From Sipunculus nudus (lineage: Eukaryota; Annelida; Sipuncula; Golfingiida; Sipunculidae): 64,000 nucleotides of DNA. Where the stretch lies: positions 58,471,953 through 58,535,952 of the forward strand of contig CM049311.1 in NCBI GenBank assembly GCA_026874595.1. The letters are read 5' to 3'. The notes beneath the pieces were generated by a model, which saw only the letters and a list, made by a program, of their open reading frames with translations, was not told where the DNA came from and did no database searches. Below are positions 47,076-60,004 of the stretch, piece after piece; positions within the stretch are counted from its first letter, which is position 1; each line of letters begins with the position of its first letter. Position numbers and translations under genes: made by a program.

Positions 47076-48480
47076 CATCAATTAAAACGTTCAAGTATTT
47101 TGGTGTTCTGCTCTAACACTGTTCGGCTCGTGATCGTAGTCACTAACTATCAGTGACACTCCTTTATTTGTCAGGGTGAAATTTACGAGTGGTTTGAGAG
47201 CAACGGCCTAACAAGTTCAGCCAGTCCTGCCAAGCCAACTGAAGAGAAACTACAGCCCTGCAGCCGACAGACAGGCTGTACACCTGTTACAGTGAAGCCG
47301 TTTATCAGGGCTAGAAATTGGAGGGGGGAGCTGGCACGGTGTCAGTGACATCATCAGATCACGTAAGTTTGTACTGTGACAATGTAGACACCCACACCAC
47401 GCGGGGTCGCGAAGGGGTCGCAGGGACACCGCGCAAATAGCTACCTTAAGCAAACATTGGTGATAAAACAAGCTACTGTTTGGATAATTTACGCATTTAT
47501 GTTTTCAATTACCCGAGACCATAAAACAGTTAGCAGAAGCTTCAGCAGCCCAGTTATAGAGCGGAAAACAGCGATGTCAGGCGGTGTGAAACTTAGTAGC
47601 TGTTACAACCTGGTGCAATTCATTTGCATGGGGCCTCCGACACTTAATATGGTTTTCATCGGCTCCTTGGCTACTTACACTAGGAAAATATTGTAAAAAC
47701 TCAATAAAACGTTCGCATATGAAGAAGTATGTGTTATTATGTATGTATGTTTATTTGATACAGATGTTGCTCGCTGTAGTTGGTTTTGTCATATGGTTTA
47801 TACGCTTTTCACGCTGCGGCAGTGTTCCGATTTTTTTCCTGTCCTGTTTGGTACAAGGTGACAGTTTAGGTACTTTATGACTTTCCCAGTGCCCCACATA
47901 ACTATTTGTGAACTAGGGTGGCCTGTTACCAATTTCTCCCTCGGGGATATGTCTCACTAGAAATGTTGTTCTGTAACGCTGCATTTGATAATGCTTCAAA
48001 GCTTTGTTTGAATTGTACAGATATGTAACGCCTGACATGTATGTATTATAATATTATGTAAGGAATACGTTTTCTGATCTGACCGTGTTCTTTGATGGGA
48101 CAGCTGATGGATATCATTTCCAAAGAAAGTGCAGATATGTGCAGAAACAATTTGGAATTTATAAAAAGTGGAGACGAGGTCGTTGGGGCTGAGTAGAGAG
48201 TTCGGAGGAGAGACTGGTCGAAGCCTAGAGGAAATGGAGCTGGAGGTTGTTATATTGGTGAGAGGTGCCGACAGAGAGGGATCGACAGGGAAGGTGATGA
48301 TCGTGGAGAGGGAGGGAGAGGGAAGTTGTTGATTGTAGAAAGGGAGGTTGGTGGGATAAAGTGGACCAGGAAGCTGATAAGAAGTGTTCGAGGCCGAAGG
48401 ACGAGGAAGATGAAGATGTTAGCAGAATACAGAGGAAGCAGTAGGCAGGAAGACTGAAGCATTTTGACAGATAAAGGAAC
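47076..48480. other. Unannotated stretch
   Basis: No gene recognised. About 47210-47450 is GC-richer. From about 48180 the plus strand becomes strongly purine-rich. Confidence 0.35.
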
Positions 48481-49060
48481 ACGAAGGCAAGAAGGAAATC
48501 AAGGCAGAAAGACGAAGACAGAAGACGGAGGCAGGAACCTATAGACAGGAAGAAGGAGGCAGGAAGACAGAGACAGGAAGAAGGAGGCAGGAAGACGGAG
48601 GCAGGAAGATGAAGACAGAAAGATGGAGACAGGAAGGTGGCATGAAGACGGGACGGGTAGACGGGGGCAAGAAAACGGAGACAGGAAGACGAATGCAGGA
48701 AGACAGGAAGACGGAGACAGGAAGACAGAGACAGGAAGACGGAGACAGGAAGACGGAGGCAGGAAGACAGAGACAGGAAGACGGAGGCAGGAAGACAGAG
48801 ACAGGAAGACAGAGACAGGAAGAAGGAGGCAGGAAGACAGAGGCAGGAAGACGGAGGCAGGAAGACAGAGGCAGAAACATGGAGGCAGAAAGATGGAGAC
48901 AGGAAGGTCGCACGAAGACGGGGACAGGTAGACGAGGACAGGAAGACGGAGGCAGGAAAAAGGGAGACAGGAAGGGGGCACGAAGACGGGGGCACGAAGA
49001 CTGAGTCAGGAAGACGGAGGCAGGAAGATTATGGCAGGAAGGAGTCAGAAATACGAAAAG
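48481..49060. repeat. 12-bp purine-rich minisatellite
   Basis: Units GACAGGAAGACG and GGCAGGAAGACG alternate, roughly 45 copies, into a higher-order 24-base pattern. Long Leu/Ser/Pro/Val frames on the minus strand and Glu/Arg frames on the plus strand are repeat translations. Confidence 0.92.
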
Positions 49061-49205
49061 CATTGCTGATATTGAGGAGACAGAGGCAACAAGAGGGAAA
49101 GATGAAAACTACATTTGCTAATTAGGTGGTGGCGGAGGCAAGAAGAGGGAAAGTCTTGGTAAGAGAAATAATGTCATGCCTCTGAAATGAATTTAGGTTA
49201 TTTAT

Positions 49206-49590
49206 AATTATTATCATTATTATTGTTATAATAATAATAATAATTATAATAATATTAATTATAATAATTATTATTATTATTATCATTATTATTACAACAA
49301 TAAAAATTATACTAGAATAATAAAAATAATAATTATAAAAAATTATTATTACTATTTTTATTATTATTATTGGGTAGGATAAGACTTTTTCAACCGAACT
49401 GGCTCATCAGGCCGGAGCTTTTCCCAGTGTCTGTAGGGTGAAGCGACTCAAGAGTTAAACTCCTCATGGAAGACACACTTGCGGTAGGGACTGTGCCTGA
49501 GGGTATTGGCACGGCGGGGGTCTGACCGAGATTCGAGCTCATGACCTCTCGATCATTATTCCGGCACCGCAGCCATTACAACAACCACCC
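49206..49590 (-). mobile_element. tRNA-derived SINE with (AAT)n tail
   Basis: On the minus strand TGTAATGGCTGCGGTGCC (A-box-like) is followed by GAGCTCGAATCTCGG (B-box-like). Then comes a body with CCTCAGGCACAGTCCC and CTGATGAGCCAGTTCGG, ending in CCTACCCA and then an impure (AAT/ATA)n tail at 49206-49370. The A/B box spacing fits a tRNA head. The family was not named. Confidence 0.65.
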
Positions 49591-51685
49591 CTTTTTTCAT
49601 CATGATTGAGCGTCTGCAAAAGTTATTGTGGGCCTGTTTAATGGGAGTGGACAATCAGTTAATTCATGCGGAAACAGTTCATGAGACGTCATATATGCCT
49701 GAGAAAATTGACTTCGATTTGAAACGATTTTCAGGTAATCAAGAAAAGTTTCAGAGAGCTAAAATAAGCGGATGAATTTCAGTAAAATAACTGTTACAAA
49801 GTAATACAAATATCAGTATAATTATAGACGTCTGAACTCTGAATGGAAGAGCTGTGATAATTATGAGATAGTTATAATGCAGATTGTATGACTGAGACAT
49901 CAGCAAACTAGTGACGCATGGGTCATGAAGCTAAGCTGACCAGCATGCAATTATAGCCTAACATTCAAAACAGGAATTTTATCACCTGGACGCCATATTG
50001 AGATAAACTTGATCTTGACCTTCGACCTTCTGACATCACAGTCGACAAGTTTTGTCGATTAGTCATGGTTAACACAATGGCAGACTAAATCCACTCGTTA
50101 TATATACAGGTGGCACAGAAGAAGAGTAAGATCAAAGTCAAGATAAAAAAGTCAAGAAGTTTTTCGAATTATTTTGAGAACGTGGCTAAAGCAACGCGAA
50201 AAATTGCCACAGTCAGCTTGGCGATCAACTGAACCAGTTTTTTTTTTCAAAAAGTTTGATTATCCTATTCAAAGAACGTCCAATCTACTCTTTCCGTGTA
50301 AATTCTCCTGCAGTGCGTGTTACTCTCTTCCCCTTCACCACGAAGCAACACTTACCAGCAGAGCTAAACCCATTCTGTATACAGCAAGGTATCGAACTCA
50401 GCTGTAAAGAATATCATTATGATTTTTGCATAGAAAAAATCAACCCGGAGCAAAAGGTCATCACGCCAGTACCAAATGTTCTGTTCCCAGATGACACTTG
50501 ACACCGACCGGTCAGGATATCATATACAGTACTCAGCACTGGATGCAAAATAAATTTGCTTTCATACATTAATTCCTGGCATTTATAAATAAAACGCAAC
50601 TCTTGGAGCAATGAAGTTATACAGACATATATATATATAATGTACCTCTTTATACACCCCAATAACCAATTACTTACAATATTTATAAAATAATTAAACC
50701 CTGAAGTTCGAGACTGTTTTTCTGAATCCCCTGATATATATATGTATATAAATATATTAATTATTTATAATGAGTCCCAAAGCTCGATTAACAGTACTTC
50801 CGGAAAGAGCATGCATATATTGCTTCACATCTGTGACTCATTGATTAATTTTTTAATGGTACAGTAATATAACAATAAAAATAAACATTGTGCATGTTCA
50901 TAAAAAAACACACAATTATGCTGCGGTTTCGTGATAATTTTCCGTGGTCATTTCAGCTGGAGAATACACTTGAGACGAATAAAACAGATGATTAATAACT
51001 ATAAAAAGATCGAGGATTCCACATGACGTGTACTCCACGTGTGTTAAGCGGCTTGGGAAAATAATTGCCATAAATATATGACCATGCCACATAGGTTACA
51101 CGAAGTCCATGGTTTTGTCAGTGTTACAGCTTCGTGATATACTACGAGAAATTTACATCCGCATATATAAGTTCAGGTCCCAGTGTTTTTACCGAGCAAA
51201 ATCCAATGTATATAAAACTTGATTTAAAACAAAAATAGTCAATTTTAAATATATATATATATATGACATATGACCCAGCATGACATAAAGGCCTGTTTTT
51301 TCACCTGCTTTGCATATTTATTTATTGTTCATATATCATATTGCAAACAAATGGCCAGGAATTTGTCCAAATAAACCATATTACCCGATTATTTGAATGT
51401 TCAGGCAAAATATATTGCTGAAACAGTACTGTGCTATTAATGATATTTGAAAGTCTGAAAAAAAACGTATGTACGAAGAATTAAAAACCATGACCCATAC
51501 ATCATGGTCTAATATTCCCAAGTTTCAACTGCGTAACGAATAAATTAGTTAAAAGTTTCGTAAAATATTATTTTAGGATAAAAGTAAAGGAAAGTCCATA
51601 TATTTCTCTCCAAAGGTAAAACACAGACTGCTGAGCTAATACCATCTACAATTACATAAATTATACTTAACAGTCAAAAGATAAA
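49591..51685. other. Unannotated stretch
   Basis: No gene recognised. TGACCTTCGACC at about 50018 is an isolated DR1-like site. A frame at 50256-50501 is protein-like in composition but has no domain I know. Confidence 0.35.
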
Positions 51686-53020
51686 CAGAAATTTCTGGCA
51701 TCTTGCACCGTAGTATACCCAGACAATTAAGCCATGTCCCTTCTACAATAGTCTCGCTTCTTCTGGAGCATATATTGATACTGGACTAGGCCAAGGCCAC
51801 CAGGGCCAAGGCACAAATGTTTGAACTTGTCCAATATTCTGGTGAAGATTGTTGTGTCAAATTTGAAGGAATCAAATGTAGTGCTTCAACAAAAGGGTTA
51901 ACCAAATTCCTATGTTTCCACAGATTTGCGGAGAGATGGCTCATGTGACACTGCCATTTTGACCTTGTGACCAACAACTGAAAGAAATCTTCGCCTACTC
52001 GCAGGTGAGCTATATCTGCAATATGGAAGGTCTGAGATAAAAAGTTTTGCTTAAAATGCATCCACAATCTTTCTAAAGATGTGACCTGGACTTTTGACCT
52101 TATGACTCTTAAATCATTAGGGTTCTTGCTTTAGTGATCTGCCATATGTAAGTCAAGTTTGAAATCCATATATCAATAAAAACTGGAGTTATCTTCAGGA
52201 CATTAACGTTTGGACAGGTGGCTATGTGACCTTCACCTTTACCCTTATGACCCTAAAATTGATAAGGATTCTGCCTATTGGCAGGTAAGCTATATGTGCA
52301 AGATGGAAAGTCTGGAATCAAAAGATTTGCTTAAAACGCATCCATAATCATTTGAAAGATGTGGAACTCTTGACCTTGACCTTTGACCTCATGACCCTTA
52401 AACCTTAAGGGTTCTTACTTTAGGGGTGAGCCATACACGGGTCAAATTTGAATCCATATTTTAATTAGTATAGATATCATAAGTAAGGTGTGTGATATTC
52501 ACCAAATATGGAAAAAAAATCAAGGTCAAGGCCGCTCTCATCCCATCCCAACATCCCATATCTATGCATGGACATAATATAAGAGAAACCAGGCCATAAG
52601 TTTTTGATGCTAAGTGTACTGTCAAGTGGCAATTATGGGGGCTATTAAAAGCGCGAAAACAAGTCGAAGATAAAAGGTGGCGCCACCAGATTCCGGAACA
52701 TGACAAAGCTTTTCAAGATCTTCAGTCACCTTGACTTTTGGACCAATCCATACCAGTTTTCTTGAGATATTTAAGACTTTGTGTGATATTCAACAAGAAA
52801 TAGACCTTTTCATGGTCAAGTCTATCTCCTAGTAAAGGTCATTACCCTTCTTTAAATAGGCTTCGTCCTCTCACCCTTATCTTTACATATGTAAAGTTTG
52901 AAAAAGATACCTGAAATAATTATTTTAGTTATATCGCTCACAAGATTTTTTCCAGCGGTGGCGGCGATGGGACCTTACTAAATCAATTGTATCCCCCGAC
53001 TTTGTCTTGGGATACAATCA
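51686..53020 (+). mobile_element. DR1-family element E
   Basis: Left end CAGAAATTTCTGGCATC then GTATACCCAGACAATTA; right end GTATCCCCCGACTTTGTCTT with a GCGG-rich run before it. A perfect TGACCTTTGACCT is at 52377-52389 and GGTGGCGCCACC at about 52676. It is the most diverged copy at its left end. Confidence 0.65.
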
Positions 53021-53624
53021 TTTAACAGATCAACGGAATCATAATAAGAAGCCACCATTGGTGTCTATTTATATTAATCCAATATCAACATGCATCACAA
53101 TTCCCATGTAATTTACTGGGACATTTATGTTTTGTGTGAATTTGGACCACTGTAGTTAAATTTTAAAATTGTTACACCATATTCCTGAAGATCTTGTGAA
53201 AACTTTGCAGTTTTAACCACACGTCTGAATATTATATATGGTTTGAGTTTGATGGTCAAGAGCAAAATGTATAATTGTTTCGCCAATAATTTAACAGTAC
53301 TGCTGTTTTTTTCTTAATCACGCGGCTGAGAAAATTACATGACTGATGTAATAAGTAAATATGTGACATAAGGCACCACCAGTCTTGTTCAACTTATGCA
53401 AATCTACACGACAAATACAATACGTATATAGTCATAAACCCACAGCTGAAACCAAACATGAATGCTAGTTTGGAAGCTAAATTACAACTTTATTTTACCA
53501 TAAAATATATGGGGGCCAGAGGTTTCATATAGACACTAAAGCTCTCTACGATCAACCATGACCATATGGAGGTATAGGAGGCTTTGTAAAAAAAATTACT
53601 GAAAATGGGGAAATCACTGTAACT
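53021..53624. other. Unannotated stretch
   Basis: Nothing recognised. Confidence 0.4.
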
Positions 53625-53820
53625 TCAAAGTTTATGTCTCCTATCTCACATAATTTATGTCACATTGACCTAATTTCTGGTATCCACGAATATATTTCAG
53701 GACCTTCCTAAATACTGAGTTTCACGGTGAAACCGCTATAATGTGTGCCCCTCGGACGACCCGACGGACAAAGACCGATTGCTTAAATTTGGGATGTCTG
53801 AAGGTCAGGTGAGCTAATAA
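53625..53820 (+). repeat. AGCTGAGCTAAAA-ended dispersed repeat, copy 4
   Basis: Contains CATTGACCTAATTTCTGGTA, CGACGGACAAAG and ends GGTCAGGTGAGCTAATAAAA; a diverged copy. Confidence 0.6.
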
Positions 53821-56509
53821 AATTGAAAAAAAAATATATATAATAATAATAATTAGGCAGACTCATACAGGGAGATCTCGATGTTGATGTTGATGTTGTT
53901 GAAAATCTTGAGACAAAATTCGTGAAGGATTGACAACTTGCTGGAAGCATACAGACTTCGTTTTTCAAATTTAGAAATGATACACAGAAACAAATGAAAG
54001 TTATATAAATTTACAATTATTTCAATAAAAATATATTTTGCTGTGGCCTAGGTGTGTATATAAAGAAGTACAAAATATAAGAACGAGGATACTTTGGAAA
54101 TTTCAGCCAATACTCTGTGCGCGTTGACCTATTTTGAAGCAAACATATCCGACAATATTATTCGATATTGTACTGAACTTCTCAGTCTGCTCAGCTTGCT
54201 TTTGTTAAACTAAATAATACAAAATGATGTATTAACCTAAAAGATTAATTCTCGATGAACAGCATAATATGATTTTCAGTAGGCAACGTGGTATTACAGC
54301 CATATAACATTAGTCATGTACTTCAATAAACATAGATATATTCATTAAATATTCCAATAAATGCAAATAACAAATATAACATCGTGGCTATATGCATGTT
54401 CCATGGAGTTAAATCCATGCATATGTACTTTGCAAAGAATGTAAGTATATGCATTTGATGCCTTTTCCTAATATTTTTTAACATATAAATAAAAAATATA
54501 ACTGATTCATTGCTGTCGCCACGAACGTTGACGTCTCCCATATATAAGCCTCCATAGTTTGGCCCTGAGGGGAGACCCGATGTAAGATAATCAAAAATAG
54601 TTTAAATTTTATGAATCCTGAACCTACCTTGAAATATGAAAATTTAAACAGATCTAGGTCCTGGGAATGTAACAATCCGTGCGAGTCAGAGCTTGGTACA
54701 AGGTCCACATGCAGGCCTGTCACATGGCCCTGGGCTGCTGACGAGGTACTGTGGCAGCCAGCAGCGTCACTGCAGCCTTACTGTGACAGCTATGATTACG
54801 GACAGTTAGGGGAGGGGTGACGGCTGCTCTTAATAGGTAGACCAAGTGTTCGTGTCCCCTGCTGTTCCATTTAATGTGAATCATACAGACGGGCTACAAC
54901 ACTTGTCTATGTCTGGCTTGTCTCAATGCGCTATTTAATCTCTTAACTGTGTTTACGGGGCCCTATATTTCACGATGTACAGGCTTCGGCGGTCTTCGGC
55001 CTGACTTTTTTTGCATGCATGACAATACTGCAATATTACAAATTGTATGTCATATTTAGGTGTTCAAAGCTGTCGTCGGGTCCAAGTTACATCAAGACCT
55101 TTCTACTTAAGATTACCATGGTCTGTTATGTCAAGTCTATCTAGAGCATTTAAGTTGATTGTATCAATAAATATCTTGCACATAATAAATATGTATCTTC
55201 GAGAAAAAGCGTATATTAAAAAAATGAAAGCGACAAAATGCGATTAAGTGACAGATTTATATAAACATAATATAACATTATAGATTACGATACGTTGGAT
55301 AGTGGTCTTTATGTGCATGTATGTGTGTTTGTGTGGTCTTCCTGTGTTTGTGTGTGATAAGATATCCGAATTTCAAGGGGAGGTATTATATAATGAGAAA
55401 ACAATTAATAACTGCGTGTAAAGTGTATTGAAACGTGTAAACGCCAGTAGTTTTTAGCATGGCTGCATTTTTTAAATTAATTTAAGTATGTTTAACACAA
55501 ATATTAAATGTACTCTTATTATGGATAAAGTTTCATTAAACCTTTTTAGTATTATTCAGCGTGGCCTATTTAAACATATGCTGTTTTGACTTCCCTTGAT
55601 TAATCCAGTATAATAGACACATAACACTCAGCAGTTGAGTAGATATTCAATAATTCCAATAGTTAAACCTTTTAAATTATCAATTACATAACTTTAGAAC
55701 GTTAACTATGAAATACCCATATTAATTCGAACCACGTGGTAAGCTCAGTCAGTAAATATGTAAGTGAAATAACGGGCGCCGCTGACAGCTATGTCATGTT
55801 TAGAATTACATGTATAGATGTTTTCGGGCTCCTGTGGTGAAAACAGAATCCATAGTTTGTAATCAGTCTGCAGAGGTTCTAACCAAAACCCCGCAAACCC
55901 TTAATAACCTGTCACTCTCGTTCCTTTTGAACCACAAAACAAGGTTAGTAAAGTACTTATTTCAAAGGAAATAAAAAGATAACACGCCACACAAAAACAC
56001 TGCATAATATCTAGTTTCATCCCACAGGAATGCATGCCATAAATGAATGGATGCGGCGAAATGTGCAATTTTCTTTTCTCCTTAAAGCAAGAAGCAAGGC
56101 TTAAAAAAGTATGGTTCCCAGTTGACATGGGACTTGGCGTTGAATTACATTAACTACGGTAGCCTAGCACTTTATCGAGACCAGGTTCTCAGGCCCCTTT
56201 TTTCATAAATCAGTGCATGCGGGCGGGTGACTATTATACCTTTTTTGTATGTTTCGATAAAAATGTCATATGATCAGGGAAAGCATGATGATAACAGAAT
56301 TTTTAGCTGACCATTTAAAAACACTACATAACAAAGAAAATGTTAACAAAAAGATGAAAATCAAAATAAATTTTTTCATGCGGGGTGTTAAAATTAACGC
56401 GGGCGGTGCCTGGGATCGATATAGGGGCCTATATTTTTTTTGGCCTTACGCCTATAATCTTTACTTTGGCCGCTTTCGCTAGAGGTCTTTTCTGTACAAA
56501 ACCACCCTT
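53821..56509. other. Unannotated 2.7-kb stretch
   Basis: No gene recognised. About 54690-54830 is GC-rich. Confidence 0.35.
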
Positions 56510-56597
56510 AGACTGGTACCCCCGCTCTATCATGGCACCGCTGCTCCAGGCCAATCTATGCTTGGCTGAGGGCCATAATAGAGCAGGGTACCAGTCT
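56510..56597. repeat. 88-base hairpin
   Basis: Arms 56510-56536 and 56572-56597 are near-perfect inverted repeats (AGACTGGTACCC... with GCTCTAT and ATGGC). A smaller GCCAA/TTGGC stem lies in the loop. No other function can be read from it. Confidence 0.7.
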
Positions 56598-56659
56598 AAA
56601 CCACCCTCTTCCTGTCAGGGGTTTTTGCCACGGCACGGAGTACTCAGGGATATCTGATG

Positions 56660-56850
56660 ACACAAAGCCTTTACACGCACAACCCATGACACCCACCATT
56701 ACACACTCCCCATTATACACACCCACCATTACACACGCACCATGACACACACACACCATTACACACGCACCATGACACACACGCACCATTACACAGGCAC
56801 CATATTACACACACACCATCAGGCGTGTTCTCCGGATCAAAGGGTTTTAT
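56660..56850. repeat. Local duplication copy 1, ACACACGCACCAT-type array
   Basis: Short units such as CCATTACACACGCACCATGA. Almost identical to 58809-58930, and followed by GCGTGTTCTCCGGATCAAAG, which recurs at 59161. Confidence 0.8.
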
Positions 56851-57234
56851 GTCCAATGATAACTTGTCCTTGCTGACAGCGGAGAGGATGTGAATTTTTA
56901 CTTAGTACAGGGGCCAATGGTGATTAACTCTAAATACCCATACCATGGCCAGTGGTATCTCAGATTAACAATGAAATCTTATGGTTTAATGTAAAACATA
57001 TTATTGCACAACTAAAGCTGTCAGTGGCCACTATTTTGCCAGTGTCTTGATACCTTTTAAATGTTTAAAACGAACAAGCTATCCGATCTCTCACAGTCCA
57101 TTACAAAGCGCCAGATGTCAGTTAAAGACAACTGCAAAGGGTAACTGAATGCAGAGTTTTTTCAAGAATCTCTGTCACATGGTCACTTTTATTAGTCACT
57201 CTCTTTCAAGATGTTTTGTCCATCGTTAGTCCAT

Positions 57235-57496
57235 CCATGGTGGATCCATATAAGAGGATGATCCATTTGCGCTTTACCTTTACTGAGTGCCATTATATAT
57301 ATATATAGTTGAATATGTCACTCAGAGACGCTAAAAAAAGGTATATATAGTTGAATATGTCACTCGGAGACGCTGAAAAAGGTATATATATATATCCATA
57401 TAAGAGGATGATCCATTGGCGCTTTACCTTTACTGAGTGCCATTCTTATCATGCAGAGGCGTCAATTTTGAGGCGGGTGGGGGATGAGTTTGTATG

Positions 57497-57565
<69 letters not shown>

Positions 57566-57835
57566 GAATATGTCACTCAGAGACGCTAAAAAAAGGTATA
57601 TATAGTTGAATATGTCACTCGGAGACGCTAAAAAAAGGTATATATAGTTGAATATGTCACTCGGAGACGCTAAAAAAAGGTATATATAGTTGAATATGTC
57701 ACTCGGAGACGCTGAAAAAGGTATATATATATATCCATATGAGAGGATGATCCATTTGCGCTTTACCTTTACTGAGTGCCATTCTTATCATGCAGAGGCG
57801 TCAATTTTGAGGCGGGTGGGGGATGAGTTTGTATG

Positions 57836-57876
<41 letters not shown>

Positions 57877-57928
57877 GAATATGTCACTCAGAGACGCTAA
57901 AAAAGGTATATATAGTTGAGCTGAAAAA

Positions 57929-57980
<52 letters not shown>
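57235..57980. repeat. Higher-order tandem repeat
   Basis: A 42-base unit (GTTGAATATGTCACTCGGAG plus ACGCTAAAAAAAGGTATATA) occurs about seven times. It is nested inside a ~340-base unit that also carries AAGAGGATGATCCATTTGCG, CTTTACCTTTACTGAGTGCC and an (AT)n run. Frames here are repeat translations. Confidence 0.85.
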
Positions 57981-57983
<3 letters not shown>

Positions 57984-58079
57984 CTATCATATTTCAGATA
58001 ATTATAATGTTTTAGAAAATAAGTGTATTCATTAATTCTAAGCAAGGTTTAGATAAAACATTTTTAAGTAAATGGATCC

Positions 58080-58252
58080 AAAGTCTTTAATTCTGTTGAT
58101 TAATTAATTTCATCTGCAATATTATAATATTATTCTCTGAAAAGTGGGGGGGGGGGGATGATAACATTGACCATCCCCCCCTTGCCAAAAAGTGGGGGGG
58201 GGGGATATATACCCCCATCCCCCCCCCCCCCCCCCCCCCATATTGACGCCCC
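58080..58252 (-). repeat. CAGGGGCGTCAATA dispersed repeat, copy 2
   Basis: On the minus strand it starts CAGGGGCGTCAATATGGGG with a ~20-base G run, then CCCACTTTTTGGCAAGGGG. It has the same order of words as 33367-33570. Confidence 0.6.
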
Positions 58253-58808
58253 TGATTCTTATTGTAAAGACGAACATTCTTTTAGCGTTAAATTATCCGT
58301 GATGTGCAATATGTGGCACCATCTGCCGGTGTGATTAGTAGTAAATCGTAATTCACATTTACGCAACACAGGATACAGTTTTCATCTGATGACGGTTTTG
58401 TACCTGGTAGTATTTTTACTTTACCCTATGTCTTCAGCGTAGGTGATGCGTTTAACTGTGTTTGTTTTTCTGTGTGCGAGATATGACACTAAACTGAAGG
58501 AAATGTGAATCTCAATCTGGACCCGGGTTCAGGGTAATTCTACCTCATAGATGGTCCTTGCTCTACGTTCTTCACTTTAAAAGCTAATAACACTCAGTTA
58601 TTGCATGTGCTCACTCCATCCATGATCAGAATTTTAATCCTAGCACAGACAGTAATCGTAATCCCCCCTACATTTACATGGAATCCTCATTCTCTCACAT
58701 GAGCACCACCATGGATGGTTCTGACGCGGATGAGGAAGGGGGGGGGGGGGGGGTGTTGAAGAGGTTGTAACCTCGCCGAGCTTTCTGAGCAATTTTATAT
58801 GACTCCCT

Positions 58809-58930
58809 TTACACGCACAACCCATGACACCCACCATAACACACTCCCCATTATACACACACACCATTACACACGCACCATGACACACACGCACCATTAC
58901 ACACGCACCATATTACACACACACCATCAT
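58809..58930. repeat. Local duplication copy 2
   Basis: Copy of 56660-56815. The flank that follows copy 1 directly is found here only after a ~230-base insertion containing an (AT)n run at 59079-59111. Confidence 0.8.
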
Positions 58931-59079
58931 CCCCCCTCCCCTTATACGATAATTTTTGGGGAAGAGGTAAATGTTTTTATATGGCCATGGTATTGAATCC
59001 ATTTGATATATACAATATATTGTATATATTTATGTTTTCGTGGTTCAGATTCATGTATATATGTATATATGTATGTATG

Positions 59080-59114
<35 letters not shown>

Positions 59115-59214
59115 CTAGTGCCACAGTCAAAGAACACTCAACACATTACACCATCAAAAAGCGTGTTCTCCGGACCAAAGGGTTTTATGACAGGACCTCA
59201 CCCTCAAACTAATA

Positions 59215-60004
59215 GAAGGGCCATTAATATGTGGTTTTCTTTTTTTGATAATATAGGATTATACTTTTTAATCATGCAAATTATTTTTAATCCTGCAAAG
59301 TGAAAATTGTGCGTCAGATGCTGGGAGTAGTGTGCCTTTTACACAGTTCCCCCGGGAGGTGCTGCCATCTTTAGACTGGGGGAGAACTAAACTCAAAAGT
59401 CAGTCTCAAATGCCCATATTTTGAAACTGTCAGAAACTGGGCAGGGTTTCAAACACAGTTTTATTTACAAAGATTACATATAGTAGAAATAATGGTCTGT
59501 CTAGACCTAAAGTTCCCGCGTAGCTTCTAACAATGGTACATGAATGGCGGCCATATGCCGTGTGGATTGATTGTCGTCTGGCCTCAAGTGCATGGCGAAC
59601 GATGGGCAATTTCTTTGTTTGAACTTACCTAATTATGCTCAGTTCGTGATGGGAATGAAGAGCTTACGACTCTTGCAGTTAACCATAATTGAACCAATTG
59701 TCTATTTTGCGACAAAAGTATGTAATGCGCTGGAAGACAGCGAGTAGACAATAAATGGACGCATGCGTCATACCATCAAGAGAAGGGCGACAGATACTAT
59801 CGTCGACAGCTTTTATTACATCAATCTTTAGTTGCAGATTGTAGCCAAGGAGACGTTTTCACAGGATTTCTTAATTGAGACGATTTGGTCTTATGGCTAT
59901 TTAGGTAATGTAACCTTCACGACAGTGATTTGGTGTACGCGATGACCCACTGATGTAAGAAAACCAAACATTAAATTGTGTGAGTGTGTGGGTCGGGGGG
60001 GGGG
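59215..60004. other. Unannotated stretch
   Basis: Nothing recognised; a G run ends it. Confidence 0.4.

Noticed and set aside
48225-49063. 256-residue Leu/Ser/Pro-rich and plus-strand Arg/Glu-rich proteins
   Set aside because: All are frames of the 12-base minisatellite.
50256-50501. 81-residue protein-like frame ending in PNVLFPDDT
   Set aside because: Composition looks plausible for an exon, but there is no recognised domain, partner exon or homologue that I can name.
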